Position numbers and translations under genes: made by a program | NCBI GenBank assembly: GCA_023419055.1 | Contig: JAEZYO010000798.1 | Coordinates: forward strand, 1-10,504 | Direction of reading: 5' to 3' | Length of the DNA: 10,504 nt | Origin: Pseudomonadota bacterium | Lineage (GTDB): Bacteria; Myxococcota; Polyangia; Polyangiales; Polyangiaceae | The notes under the pieces: generated by a model | The model's input: the letters and a program-made list of their open reading frames with translations, nothing else | What the model was told of the DNA's origin: nothing | The model's database searches: none | Shown here: in pieces, positions 1 through 6,998 of the stretch | Layout: each line of letters starts with the position of its first letter | Numbering within the stretch: the first letter of the stretch is position 1

Positions 1-1284
1 GGGCATCCAGAGCCCCTTGCCGCGCAGAGCGACGACGAGGAGTGGATATTGGAGCGCGCGCCCCACGATGCTGCCGATCAGCACCCCGTGAACACCATCG
101 AGGTACCCGCCGGCGACCATCGCTAGAAACACGACTGCGCCCTTGCCGATCGTGAGCCACATGTGAGCGAACGAGTCGCCCGTCGCGAGCAGAATCGGGT
201 CGATCGTCGTGGTCAGCGTGTGCAGCACGAGGGCGATGCACATGAGCGAGAGCATCCAGCCGGCCTCGTGATAACGCGAGTCGTAGAGCAGCCGAATGGT
301 CGGCTCTGCCACGATGGCGATGACGCACGGCGGGGCCAGGAAGGCGGCCAGCGTCTTCAGCCGAACACGATAGACCTTGTCGGCGAGCTCCTTTCGGTCG
401 CCGCGTCCCCAGCGCGAGTAGACCGGGAACAAGATCGAGCCTTGCAGCTTGGCGAGCACGTTGCCCGGTACCTGCGTGATGTTGGTCGCGACCGAGTAGA
501 TGCCGACCATCGACAGGCTCACGAACGTGCTCAAAATAGCGCGGTCACCCTGCGCCGCGAGGAAGCTGAACGCGGTGCTGAAGGTGATCCACTTGCCGAA
601 GCCGAGCAGCTCCTTGGCGGCCTCGCGGTTCCAGATCAACCGGTGCTTGATGCCGGGCAGCGCGACGTGGGAGAGCACCACCGAGACCAGGGCGCCGACG
701 TTGCCTCCGATGACGAGCGCCCACACGGAACGATCGAACCAGGCCCAGGTCACCATCACGATGATCGTCGCGACCTGAGATAGGAGGTCGATCAACGTCT
801 GGCGCCCGAGGATTAAGTCGCGGCTCTGGGTCGCGACCGCCGTCGAGCGGAAGCCGAAGATGACCGCGTTGAAACCCACGGCGGGAAGGATGCCGTAGAG
901 GTCCGAATGCTCATAAAACCGGCCCACCGGGTAGGCGAGCACGCACATACAAATGAAGAGCCCGAAACCTCTGAAGACGCCGATGGTCCAGGCGGTGTTC
1001 AGGAACTCCGCGTCTTGCCCGCGCTTGCTCTGCACGATGGCCGGCGTGATCCCGAAGTCCGAGAACATCGTCAGCCCCTGGAGAAACAGGCTCACGATGG
1101 CCATGAGCCCGAACGTCTCCGGGGTCAGCAGCCGGGAGAGGATCAGGTTGCTGCCGAGCCGGAGCACGTTGCTCACGCCGAACCCACCCAGCGTGACGAG
1201 CGTGCCCGAAATGGCGCGACGGCGGATCGAGGCCGGCGGCATACTGCTCACGGCGACGGCTTCGGACTCGGGAGGGGGGGCCAC
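1..1284 (-). CDS. Wzx-type oligosaccharide flippase, partial (3' end outside window)
   Basis: This is an inner-membrane lipid-linked oligosaccharide flippase of the MOP/PST (RfbX/Wzx) superfamily, which moves undecaprenyl-linked repeat units to the periplasm. The reading frame is open from a GTG at 1284 to the window edge and gives 428 residues with no stop; the family is usually about 480-500, so only the C-terminal end is missing. After a short Pro/Glu-rich start, the protein is a series of alternating hydrophobic helices. It begins with an Arg-rich cytoplasmic patch (SIRRRAISGT), followed by LGSNLILSRLLTPETFGL, a typical start for this superfamily, and carries a QGDRAILS segment mid-protein. 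The GTG at 1284 is chosen because AGGGGAG lies 7 bases before it; a GTG at 1251 and an ATG at 1242 in the same frame are weaker alternatives. It is divergent from the GT4 gene at 1404. The superfamily is certain from the fold pattern; the substrate cannot be read from sequence. Confidence 0.88.
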   Translation of the reverse strand, partial: MAPPPESEAVAVSSMPPASIRRRAISGTLVTLGGFGVSNVLRLGSNLILSRLLTPETFGLMAIVSLFLQGLTMFSDFGITPAIVQSKRGQDAEFLNTAWTIGVFRGFGLFICMCVLAYPVGRFYEHSDLYGILPAVGFNAVIFGFRSTAVATQSRDLILGRQTLIDLLSQVATIIVMVTWAWFDRSVWALVIGGNVGALVSVVLSHVALPGIKHRLIWNREAAKELLGFGKWITFSTAFSFLAAQGDRAILSTFVSLSMVGIYSVATNITQVPGNVLAKLQGSILFPVYSRWGRGDRKELADKVYRVRLKTLAAFLAPPCVIAIVAEPTIRLLYDSRYHEAGWMLSLMCIALVLHTLTTTIDPILLATGDSFAHMWLTIGKGAVVFLAMVAGGYLDGVHGVLIGSIVGRALQYPLLVVALRGKGLWMP

Positions 1285-1291
1285 GGGCTTT

Positions 1292-1298
1292 CTCCCCT
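1292..1298 (-). promoter_or_regulatory. Ribosome binding site of the flippase gene
   Basis: On the minus strand AGGGGAG ends 7 bases before the GTG at 1284. This is the best Shine-Dalgarno match in the region and is the reason for preferring the GTG start over the internal GTG (1251) and ATG (1242). Confidence 0.6.
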
Positions 1299-1361
1299 TC
1301 GTCGACCCGCAAGGAGCCGACGTCAAGCAAAGTTGGGGGCCGCTGACTCGGGTGTGTGAGC

Positions 1362-1391
1362 TTGACTTCCCCCGGGCGAGCTGGTGATACC
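1362..1391 (+). promoter_or_regulatory. Possible sigma70-like promoter of the GT4 gene at 1404
   Basis: TTGACT at 1362-1367 matches five of six bases of the -35 consensus. GATACC at 1386-1391, 18 bases further on, matches three of six of the -10 (A2, T3, A4). It lies in the 119-bp gap between two divergent genes. If used, transcription would start near 1398, only a few bases before the ATG at 1404, giving an almost leaderless message. This agrees with the absence of a clear Shine-Dalgarno sequence before that ATG. The -10 is weak, so the call is tentative. Confidence 0.3.
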
Positions 1392-1403
1392 TTGCTTGTT
1401 ACG

Positions 1404-2501
1404 ATGCGGATCACGTTCGTCCTCCCCCCTCTCAACGCCACCGGGGGCATTCGCTCGAATGCAGAGCTCGCCGCTGCATTGCAGCGCCGCGGGCACGAGG
1501 TGCTCGCCGTGTTTCCTCCGAAGGAGCCCGTTCCCCTTCGCCGCCGCATCAACTGGTTCGTATCTGGCAAGGGTTGGAAGAAGAACATCCGGCGCGCGCC
1601 GTCTTACTTCGACAAGTCGCCGGTCCCGCAGCGGGAGCTCGATCGCCACCGTCCGGTCACGGGCGCTGACGTCCCGGACGCGGACGCCGTCATCGCGACT
1701 TGGTGGGAGACCGCGGAGTGGGTGCGCGCGATGCCGAAGAGCAAGGGCGCTCCGGTGTACATGATCCGGCACCACGAGACGCTGACCTCGCCGCGCGACG
1801 TGGAGCGCGCCGCCGCGACCTACCGCCTGCCCTTCCACAAGGTCACCATCTCGAAGTGGTTGGTCGAGGTGATGAACCAGACCTACGGAGATCACGACGT
1901 ATCGCTCGTGCCGAACAGCGTCGATCCCGGCGTCTTCAACTGCCCGCCCCGCGAGCGCGGCGCGCGCCCCACCGTGAGCCTGATGGTGGCGGACGAGCCG
2001 CTCAAGGGCACCGCCACGGCGGTCGCGGTGCTGAAGAAGGTGCAGGAGAGCGTTCCGGACCTGCACGTGCTCGCCTTCGGGTTCCGTCGCCCGCAGCTCG
2101 AGCTTCCGAGCTTCTTCACGTTCGTGGAGAACCCGAAGCTCGACGCGCTGAAGAACCTGTACGCGTCGAGCGACCTGTTCCTCTACACGAGCGTGCTCGA
2201 GGGCTTCGGCCGCCCGGCGCTCGAGGCCATGGCTTGTCGCTGCCCGCTCGTGTCGACCGCCGTCGGGGGACCGAGCGACTTCATCAAGCAGGGCGTCGAC
2301 GGGTTCATTTCCCCCATCGACGACGTCGAGGATCTCGCGAAGAACGTGAAGTCCGTGCTCGCGATGTCACCCGCCGATTGGAAGGGCATGTCGGAGGCGG
2401 CGTACCAAACCACGGCTAGCTACACGTGGGATCACGCCGGAGAGCGCATGGAACGCGCGCTGGAACGCGCGCTGGAGCGCCGGCGAGCCGGCGAGATCTG
2501 A
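1404..2501 (+). CDS. GT4-family glycosyltransferase (GT-B fold)
   Basis: This is a retaining glycosyltransferase of 365 residues, the usual size for GT4, expected to act at the cytoplasmic face of the inner membrane on a lipid-linked acceptor. The N-terminal Rossmann-like half starts MRITFVLPPLNATGGIRSN, with the glycine loop (GGIRSN, residues 14-19) typical of GT-B enzymes. A His-His pair follows at 123-124 (IRHHETL). The C-terminal half holds VPNSVDPGVF (169-178), SVLEGFGRPALEAMA with the E-x7-E pair at E266 and E274, and VGGPSDFI (287-294). ATG 1404 is chosen because homology-like sequence begins exactly there; an in-frame ATG at 1356 would add 16 residues of junk-like sequence overlapping the divergent promoter region. 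No good ribosome binding site is visible. It is a single gene between divergent and convergent neighbours. The C-terminus is Arg/Glu-rich with a short tandem repeat. Donor sugar is unknown; resemblance to WsaF-like rhamnosyltransferases is a weak impression only. Confidence 0.9.
   Translation: MRITFVLPPLNATGGIRSNAELAAALQRRGHEVLAVFPPKEPVPLRRRINWFVSGKGWKKNIRRAPSYFDKSPVPQRELDRHRPVTGADVPDADAVIATWWETAEWVRAMPKSKGAPVYMIRHHETLTSPRDVERAAATYRLPFHKVTISKWLVEVMNQTYGDHDVSLVPNSVDPGVFNCPPRERGARPTVSLMVADEPLKGTATAVAVLKKVQESVPDLHVLAFGFRRPQLELPSFFTFVENPKLDALKNLYASSDLFLYTSVLEGFGRPALEAMACRCPLVSTAVGGPSDFIKQGVDGFISPIDDVEDLAKNVKSVLAMSPADWKGMSEAAYQTTASYTWDHAGERMERALERALERRRAGEI
2449..2484 (+). repeat. 12-bp tandem repeat at the 3' end of the GT4 gene
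   Basis: TGGAACGCGCGC occurs twice in a row (2449-2460 and 2461-2472), followed by the degenerate copy TGGAGCGCCGGC (2473-2484). It is in frame and encodes the ERAL-ERAL-ERRR run near the protein's C-terminus. Because each unit is a multiple of three, changes in copy number would only lengthen or shorten the basic/acidic tail. Confidence 0.6.
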
Positions 2502-2515
2502 AGAACCTCGCCGGC
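2487..2515. terminator. Candidate bidirectional hairpin between convergent genes
   Basis: GCCGGCGAG (2487-2495) and CTCGCCGGC (2507-2515) form a perfect 9-bp, very GC-rich inverted repeat with an 11-base loop. The loop contains the TGA stop of the GT4 gene. The repeat sits between the convergent stops of the GT4 gene (2501) and galE (2533), where a shared terminator would be expected. Neither strand has a U tract after the stem, so it is not a canonical intrinsic terminator. It may instead act as a 3'-end stabiliser or with Rho. Confidence 0.45.
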
Positions 2516-2532
2516 AGGCTCGGGCGCGCGCG

Positions 2533-3519
2533 TCAGCGCTTCTGATAACCGTCCGGGTTGGCCTGGTGCCACTTCCAGGCCGTCGCAACGGTGTCCTCGA
2601 TCGAGTTGTACTTCGGGACCCAGCCGAGGCGCGTCTTCAGCTTGGTGGGATCCGCCACGAGCGCGGGCGGATCACCCGGGCGCCGCGGCCCGATTTCGCG
2701 CGGCACCTTGCGCCCGGTCACCTTCTCGCAGGCCTCGATGATCTCGAACACCGACGCGCCCCGCCCGGTGCCCACGTTGAAGACCTCCGCGGTCTCGGGC
2801 GTGGTCGCCTGAATCGAGAGCAAGTGCGCCGAGGCGAGATCGTCGATGTGGATGTAGTCGCGGATGCACGTGCCGTCGGGCGTCGGGTAGTCCGTGCCGT
2901 AGACCTTCACGAGCTCGCGCTTGCCGAGCAGCGTCTCGAACACGATCGGGATCAGGTGCGTCTCGGGGTTGTGGTACTCGCCGAACTGCCCGTCCGGGGA
3001 CGCGCCCGACGCGTTGAAGTAGCGGAGCAGCGTGAAGCCGAGGCCGTAGGCGTGGGCGAAATCGCGGATCATCCACTCCACCGCGAGCTTGGTGCGCGCG
3101 TAGGGGCTGAAGGGCTCCTGCGGCGTCTCTTCCGTCATCGGCACCTGGCGTGACATGCCGTAGGTGGCGCACGTGCTCGAGAACAACATGCGCTTCACGC
3201 CGGCGGCGCGCATCGCGTTCAGGAGGCTCAGGGTGCCGCCGATGTTGTTGCGGTAATGGTACTCGGGGTTCGTGACGGACTCCCCGACGTAGGTCGCGGC
3301 GGCGAAATGCATGACCGCCTCGGCGCGCATCTCCTTCAAGACCTCGGTCATCTTCGCCGTGTCGGCGATGTCGCCTTCTACCAGGCGGTGCGGACCCACC
3401 GCCTTCGGATGGCCTTCCACCAGGTTGTCGTACGCGACCACCTCGTGTCCTTGAGAGGCCAAGTGCCTGAGGCAGGCGCTCCCCACGTAGCCGGCGCCGC
3501 CGGTAATGCAGACTCTCAT
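2533..3519 (-). CDS. galE: UDP-glucose 4-epimerase
   Basis: This interconverts UDP-glucose and UDP-galactose (or the N-acetyl forms) by an NAD-dependent oxidation and reduction at C4, and so supplies galactose-type precursors. It is an extended short-chain dehydrogenase of 328 residues, close to the usual 330-340. Counting from the ATG at 3519, the NAD-binding glycine motif GGAGYVG is at residues 7-13 and YDNL at 30-33. The catalytic Thr is in SSTCATYG (T116), and YARTK provides Tyr140 and Lys144. RYFNASGA (166-173) and RDYIHIDDLA (220-229) are hallmarks of GalE. The ATG at 3519 overlaps the TGA of gmhB by one base (TGATG) and has AGGGAG 7 bases upstream. A GTG directly before it would add one residue but is less well placed. 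It is the last gene of the heptose operon, so translational coupling to gmhB is likely. The subfamily call is firm; preference for UDP-Glc or UDP-GlcNAc is not readable. Confidence 0.93.
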   Translation of the reverse strand: MRVCITGGAGYVGSACLRHLASQGHEVVAYDNLVEGHPKAVGPHRLVEGDIADTAKMTEVLKEMRAEAVMHFAAATYVGESVTNPEYHYRNNIGGTLSLLNAMRAAGVKRMLFSSTCATYGMSRQVPMTEETPQEPFSPYARTKLAVEWMIRDFAHAYGLGFTLLRYFNASGASPDGQFGEYHNPETHLIPIVFETLLGKRELVKVYGTDYPTPDGTCIRDYIHIDDLASAHLLSIQATTPETAEVFNVGTGRGASVFEIIEACEKVTGRKVPREIGPRRPGDPPALVADPTKLKTRLGWVPKYNSIEDTVATAWKWHQANPDGYQKR

Positions 3520-4106
3520 CACTCTTCTCCCTTGCTTTCCGTCTTCGGTGCGTCGAGCTCGGTGATGAGCTCCACCGCCGCCCAGAGGTCGTCCACTCGG
3601 TGGTCGACGGCCTCCGCGCCGTCCGCCACCTTCGAGCCGTAGCCCGTCTTGACCAGGATGGTCCCTTTGCAGCGGGCGTTCTTGCCCGCGAGCATGTCAC
3701 TGATGGTGTCGCCCACCATCCACGACCGCTCCATGTCGAGATCGAGCTCGTTCGCCGCGCGGAGCAGCATGCCCGGACCCGGCTTGCGATCGGGGTGCTC
3801 GATCACGGTCTGCTCGTTCTCCTTCGGCGCCACGGGGCAGAAGTAGAGGCCGTCGAGCTTCGCGCCGTAAGCCTCGAGCTGGCGATCGAGCTCTCGGTGG
3901 ATCTCCTGCAGCCCCTCCACGCTCAACATCCCGCGCCCGATGACCGACTGGTTCGTCACGAGCACGCAGGCGTAGCCTTGCTCGCGCAAGCGCCGGACGG
4001 CCTCCCCCGCCTTGGGATCGAGCTTCACCTCGCTCGGCTTCACCAGGTGATGCACGAGGTCGATCAGCGTGCCGTCTCGATCGAGGAACACCGCGGGCTT
4101 CTTCAT
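3519..4106 (-). CDS. gmhB: D,D-heptose 1,7-bisphosphate 7-phosphatase (HAD family), zinc-loop variant
   Basis: This removes the 7-phosphate from D-glycero-D-manno-heptose 1,7-bisphosphate in the cytoplasm. The 195-residue length is normal for GmhB. HAD motif I is FLDRDGTLI with nucleophile D9 and acid/base D11. Motif II is VTNQS (50-54), the loop Lys is K108 in RKPGPGML, and motif IV is VGDTISD with D133 and D137. Family members normally bind structural zinc through a C-x-H ... C-x-C-R-K-P set. Here the equivalent positions read C90-P-V92 and H104-P-D106-R-K-P, so only the first Cys is kept. Beside hddA and hddC it should act on the alpha anomer, as required for the GDP pathway. The ATG overlaps the hddC stop by four bases (ATGA), and its own TGA overlaps the galE start. 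The acidic tail after residue 180 is poorly conserved-looking. A related histidinol-phosphatase-like HAD function is less likely in this context. Confidence 0.88.
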   Translation of the reverse strand: MKKPAVFLDRDGTLIDLVHHLVKPSEVKLDPKAGEAVRRLREQGYACVLVTNQSVIGRGMLSVEGLQEIHRELDRQLEAYGAKLDGLYFCPVAPKENEQTVIEHPDRKPGPGMLLRAANELDLDMERSWMVGDTISDMLAGKNARCKGTILVKTGYGSKVADGAEAVDHRVDDLWAAVELITELDAPKTESKGEE

Positions 4107-4828
4107 GCTCGCTTCTCGAAGAAACGGGGCGCGTCGATCTGAGCTTGCTCGACCGCGGCGAGGTTACCCATGTCTCGGTGGTAGCCGTCGAAGCGGAAGC
4201 CGCGCATGCGACCAACGAAGGTCGGCAGGATGTCGAAGCCGATGTCGAACACGTTGCGATCGGCCATCTCGCGGTAGATGGCCGCGTCCACCACGTAGAG
4301 CCCGCCGTTCGCGAGATCGCTCTTCGGGTGCTCGGGCTTCTCGACGAACTCGACCACCCGATCTTCCGCGTCGAGCGCGGCGATGCCGCACTGCTTGGGG
4401 TAAGGAGTGTGGAAGAGCAGCATCGTCACCGGATCCGAGTGCGCGCGATGGAACGCTACCATTCGACCCAGATCCACGCTCGACAGGTTGTCGGCGTAGA
4501 TGATGAGGATCTCCTCGGCCCCGTCGGCGAGCGCCCGGTTCGCGTGGACGGTCCCGGCCGAGCCCAGCAGCTTCGGTTCGTAACTCTCGTGGATGATGAG
4601 CGAGCGCTCGGCCCTCGCCTTCTCGAGGTGAGCGCGCATCACGCCCGGGAGGTGATGCGTGTTGAGCACCACCTCCGGGACGCCCGCGCGCTCGAGCGCG
4701 TCGAACCAGTAGTCGATGAGCGGCTTGCCCGCGATCGGCACCAGGCACTTCGGCATGGTGTCGGTGAGCGGCCGGAGGCGCGTGCCGAGGCCGGCGGCGA
4801 GGAGCAGGGCTTTGACGGGCGCTGGCAT
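4103..4828 (-). CDS. hddC: Nucleotidyltransferase, probable D-glycero-alpha-D-manno-heptose 1-phosphate guanylyltransferase
   Basis: This sugar-1-phosphate nucleotidyltransferase has 241 residues, the short RmlA/ManC-like form without a C-terminal domain. It is expected to join GTP and heptose 1-phosphate to GDP-heptose. The nucleotide-binding signature is LLLAAGLGTRLRPLT (8-22) followed by MPKCLVPIAGKPLI (25-38), with G13, R17 and K27 as key residues. YADNLSS (111-117) supplies metal-binding D113. FVEKPEHP (161-168) and NGGLYVVDA (174-182) form the sugar-binding region, and HRDMGN (217-222) carries the second acidic site. The guanylyl and heptose assignment comes from the linked kinase, phosphatase and isomerase; by sequence alone mannose-1-phosphate or glucose-1-phosphate could also be substrates. 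ATG 4828 follows the epimerase stop by 23 bases. No convincing ribosome binding site is visible there. The stop overlaps the gmhB start (ATGA). Reading the frame further upstream runs into the epimerase gene and is not coding. Confidence 0.85.
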   Translation of the reverse strand: MPAPVKALLLAAGLGTRLRPLTDTMPKCLVPIAGKPLIDYWFDALERAGVPEVVLNTHHLPGVMRAHLEKARAERSLIIHESYEPKLLGSAGTVHANRALADGAEEILIIYADNLSSVDLGRMVAFHRAHSDPVTMLLFHTPYPKQCGIAALDAEDRVVEFVEKPEHPKSDLANGGLYVVDAAIYREMADRNVFDIGFDILPTFVGRMRGFRFDGYHRDMGNLAAVEQAQIDAPRFFEKRA

Positions 4829-4851
4829 GACGCTATGGGGACCGGTGCTGT

Positions 4852-5973
4852 TCAGCGCGCGACGTCGCGGACCACGCCGAGCTTTTGCATGATGCGGTTG
4901 CTGTAGTCGAGGATGTCTTCCGCCACGCCCGCGCTCTCGAGCCAACCGCGGTAAGCCTCGACGCTCTCGTGGCAGGTGCGCTCCGGCTTCCAGCCGAGCG
5001 CCTTCAGCTTGCTCACGTCCGAGCAGATGTGACGCGTGTCGCCGTAACGGTACTTGCCGCTCGGCTTGGGCTCGTAGTCCTTCACGCCGAAGACCTCGGC
5101 CACGACGCGCGCGAACTCCGAGACCGTGACCGCCTTGTCGCCGCCGACGTTGAACATCTGGTAGTCGGCGCGCGAGTCCTTCAAGACCAGCAGGTTTGCC
5201 GCCACCACGTCCTTGATGTTGACGAAGTCGCGCACCTGCTTGCCGTCCTCGTAGATGACCGGGTCGCGCTTCAGGTGGAAGCTCAGGCAGAAGACGCGGC
5301 AGGCTCCGCTGTAAGCGTTGTAGAAGCTCTGGCGCGGCCCCTGCACGATCGAGTAGCGCATCGCGACGCTCGGGATCCCGTACTGGCGCCCGAGGTTCAG
5401 CGCGACGTTCTCCTCGGCGATCTTGCTCATGCCGTAGGTGTTTTGGGGGTTCGCCACGCGCTCGCTCGTGCGCTGCATCGTGAGCGGCCCCTCCTGCCCC
5501 GGCCCGGGCTGGATCTCCCACACCCCTCGAGCCAGCTGCGCGTCGGGTCGGAGCCCGGGGAGAACCTCTTTGCCGTTCGCGTCGAGGTAGAGCCCTTCGC
5601 CGAGCGCGGCCTGGCTGCTCGCGACGATCACCTTCTTCACCGGGAGCTTGTCGCGCACGATGAGCTCGTAAATCCGCGCGGTGGACGTGACGTTCACGTC
5701 GAAGAAGCGGCTGAAGGTCGGGAGGTAGTCCTGGAACGCGGCCAGGTGATACACCGCGTCGACGCCCTCGAGCGACTTCCGCAGCGTCGCCTCGTCCCGC
5801 ACGTCACCGCGCACGAACTCGATGCGCGAATCGAGGTAGCTCGGCACCTGGCCGCCGCGGTGGACCGGCTCTTCCAGGCTGTCGAGGACTCGAACCTGGT
5901 GCCCCTCGGCGAGCAACGCGTCCGCCGTGTGCGATCCGATGAACCCTGCGCCTCCGGTGATGAGAACTTTCAT
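4852..5973 (-). CDS. NAD-dependent nucleotide-sugar epimerase, dTDP-L-rhamnose 4-epimerase-like (extended SDR)
   Basis: This is an extended short-chain dehydrogenase of 373 residues, longer than GalE (about 330), acting on a nucleotide sugar in the cytoplasm. MKVLITGGAGFIGSH has GxxGxxG at G7, G10 and G13, and VLDSLEE (29-35) closes the NAD site. The catalytic triad is S120 in ASSQAALGEG, Y180 and K184 (TYGMSK). The insert with GEGLYLDANG (125-134) and the pair QVRDFVNIKDVV (246-257) and GKYRYGDTRHICSD (306-319) resemble the WbiB-type dTDP-L-rhamnose 4-epimerases. The Tyr usual in the xYG part of the serine motif is Leu (L124). ATG 5973 has AGGA 8 bases upstream, 38 bases after the hddA stop; a longer in-frame opening only reads into hddA. 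Lying between hddA and hddC, it may act on GDP-heptose instead of dTDP-rhamnose. The fold and cofactor are certain; the substrate is unknown. Confidence 0.85.
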   Translation of the reverse strand: MKVLITGGAGFIGSHTADALLAEGHQVRVLDSLEEPVHRGGQVPSYLDSRIEFVRGDVRDEATLRKSLEGVDAVYHLAAFQDYLPTFSRFFDVNVTSTARIYELIVRDKLPVKKVIVASSQAALGEGLYLDANGKEVLPGLRPDAQLARGVWEIQPGPGQEGPLTMQRTSERVANPQNTYGMSKIAEENVALNLGRQYGIPSVAMRYSIVQGPRQSFYNAYSGACRVFCLSFHLKRDPVIYEDGKQVRDFVNIKDVVAANLLVLKDSRADYQMFNVGGDKAVTVSEFARVVAEVFGVKDYEPKPSGKYRYGDTRHICSDVSKLKALGWKPERTCHESVEAYRGWLESAGVAEDILDYSNRIMQKLGVVRDVAR

Positions 5974-6011
5974 GGTGTCGATCCTGGTCTTTCGTCTTTT
6001 TCTGGAGGCGC

Positions 6012-6998
6012 TCAGAACGCGTAGCGATCGCTGATGAAGATGACGCGGCTGCCGCGGCGATCGATCTGGAACGGGATCTCGCGAGGACGGCCGAGCGCCT
6101 CGCGGACGGCGTCCTTGCGATCCGGTTCGCACATGAGCAGGAGAAACCCGCCGCCGCCCGCCCCGCACAGCTTCCCGCCGAGGGCGCCCGCTCGGCGCCC
6201 CGCCTCGTACCACTCGTCGATGTGCGAGGAGGTGATGCCGAAGCCGAGCGAACGCTTGAGCAGCCAGCCCTCGTGGAGCAGCTTCGCGAACTCGTCGAGA
6301 TCACCCTTACCGCTCAGCGTCGTGCGCATGGTCTGCGCCATGTCCCGCATCTCGCGCAAGACCGAGAAGCGGTCCTTCGTGCCCTCGCTCTGCGCCTTCA
6401 AGATCGAGTCGGCGTCACGCTGCTTGGCCGTGTAGAGCAAGATGGTGCGCTCCTCGAGCGCCCGCAGCACCTCGGGGCGACACGGCACGGGCTCGGTGTC
6501 CACGGTGTGGTCGGAGTTGAAGCGGAAGTAGTTCAAGCCGCCGAACGCCGCGGCGTACTGATCCTGGCGCCCGATCGGCTTCTTCAGGATGTCGATCTCG
6601 ATCCGGCACGACTCCTCGGCGAGGCGAGAAGCGCTCGTCACCTGCCCCTTGTACGCGTAGAGGGCGTTCAGGAGCCCGACGGTGAGGCTGCTGCTCGAGC
6701 CCATGCCCGTGCCGGCCGGGACGTCACCGACGGTCGTGACCTCCACGTGCGGCCCGAGCTCCGTCATGCGCAGCGCCTCGCGCGCGATGGTGTGCTCGAT
6801 GTCGTCGATCTTCTCGGCGATCTCCACGCGCGTGTACGCGATACGCGTGGTGCGCTCGAAGCGCGGGCTCACCGTGACGTACATGTGGTGGTTCACGGCG
6901 ACCGACAGCACCGCGCCCGGCTCTTGCTCGTAGAAGGCCGGAAGATCGGTGCCGCCGCCAGCGAAGCTGACGCGATAAGGCGTCTGGGTGATGATCAT
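6012..6998 (-). CDS. hddA: D-glycero-alpha-D-manno-heptose 7-phosphate kinase (GHMP kinase)
   Basis: This phosphorylates the anomeric position of heptose 7-phosphate with ATP, giving the alpha-1,7-bisphosphate, and is the step that commits heptose to the GDP branch. The protein has 328 residues, typical for HddA. It starts MIITQTPYRVSFAGGGTDLP, the N-terminal GHMP motif with the GGGTD signature of heptose and fucose kinases. The ATP-binding motif is PAGTGMGSSSSLTVGLL (94-110), GRQDQYAAAFGG (143-154) is the HddA-type central segment, and the third GHMP motif is KLCGAGGGGFLLL (276-288). The ATG overlaps the stop of the upstream glycosyltransferase (ATGA), with GGAG 5 bases before it. The in-frame extension to 7319 is inside that glycosyltransferase and is not used. 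An L-fucokinase or galactokinase role is unlikely given gmhA, gmhB and hddC next to it. Confidence 0.92.
   Translation of the reverse strand: MIITQTPYRVSFAGGGTDLPAFYEQEPGAVLSVAVNHHMYVTVSPRFERTTRIAYTRVEIAEKIDDIEHTIAREALRMTELGPHVEVTTVGDVPAGTGMGSSSSLTVGLLNALYAYKGQVTSASRLAEESCRIEIDILKKPIGRQDQYAAAFGGLNYFRFNSDHTVDTEPVPCRPEVLRALEERTILLYTAKQRDADSILKAQSEGTKDRFSVLREMRDMAQTMRTTLSGKGDLDEFAKLLHEGWLLKRSLGFGITSSHIDEWYEAGRRAGALGGKLCGAGGGGFLLLMCEPDRKDAVREALGRPREIPFQIDRRGSRVIFISDRYAF

Noticed and set aside
163..783. Plus-strand open frame of 206 codons at the left end
   Set aside because: It lies opposite the flippase, whose frame gives a convincing multi-helix membrane protein; the plus-strand product is a low-complexity Arg/Asp/Glu-rich sequence.
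1299..1327. Leftward promoter for the flippase with TTGACG as -35 (minus strand 1327-1322)
   Set aside because: The -35 is good, but no hexamer at 16-18 bases resembles a -10 (CGACGA or GACGAA at best), so I did not list it.
4885..6024. Long plus-strand open frame of 379 codons opposite the epimerase gene
   Set aside because: It is a shadow of the real gene on the other strand. Its product is rich in Arg, Val, His, Asp and Glu without any fold-like pattern, while the opposite strand encodes a complete SDR enzyme. The same holds for plus-strand frames at 2566-3153, 3600-4142, 6222-7013 and 7073-7813.
4852..6213. Long N-terminal extensions of the operon genes (openings at 5521, 6213, 7319 and 8479)
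   Set aside because: In each case the extension reads through the neighbouring upstream gene or promoter in a different frame. The conserved N-terminal motif of each family begins at or near the shorter start, which also has a ribosome binding site or a stop-start overlap in most cases.
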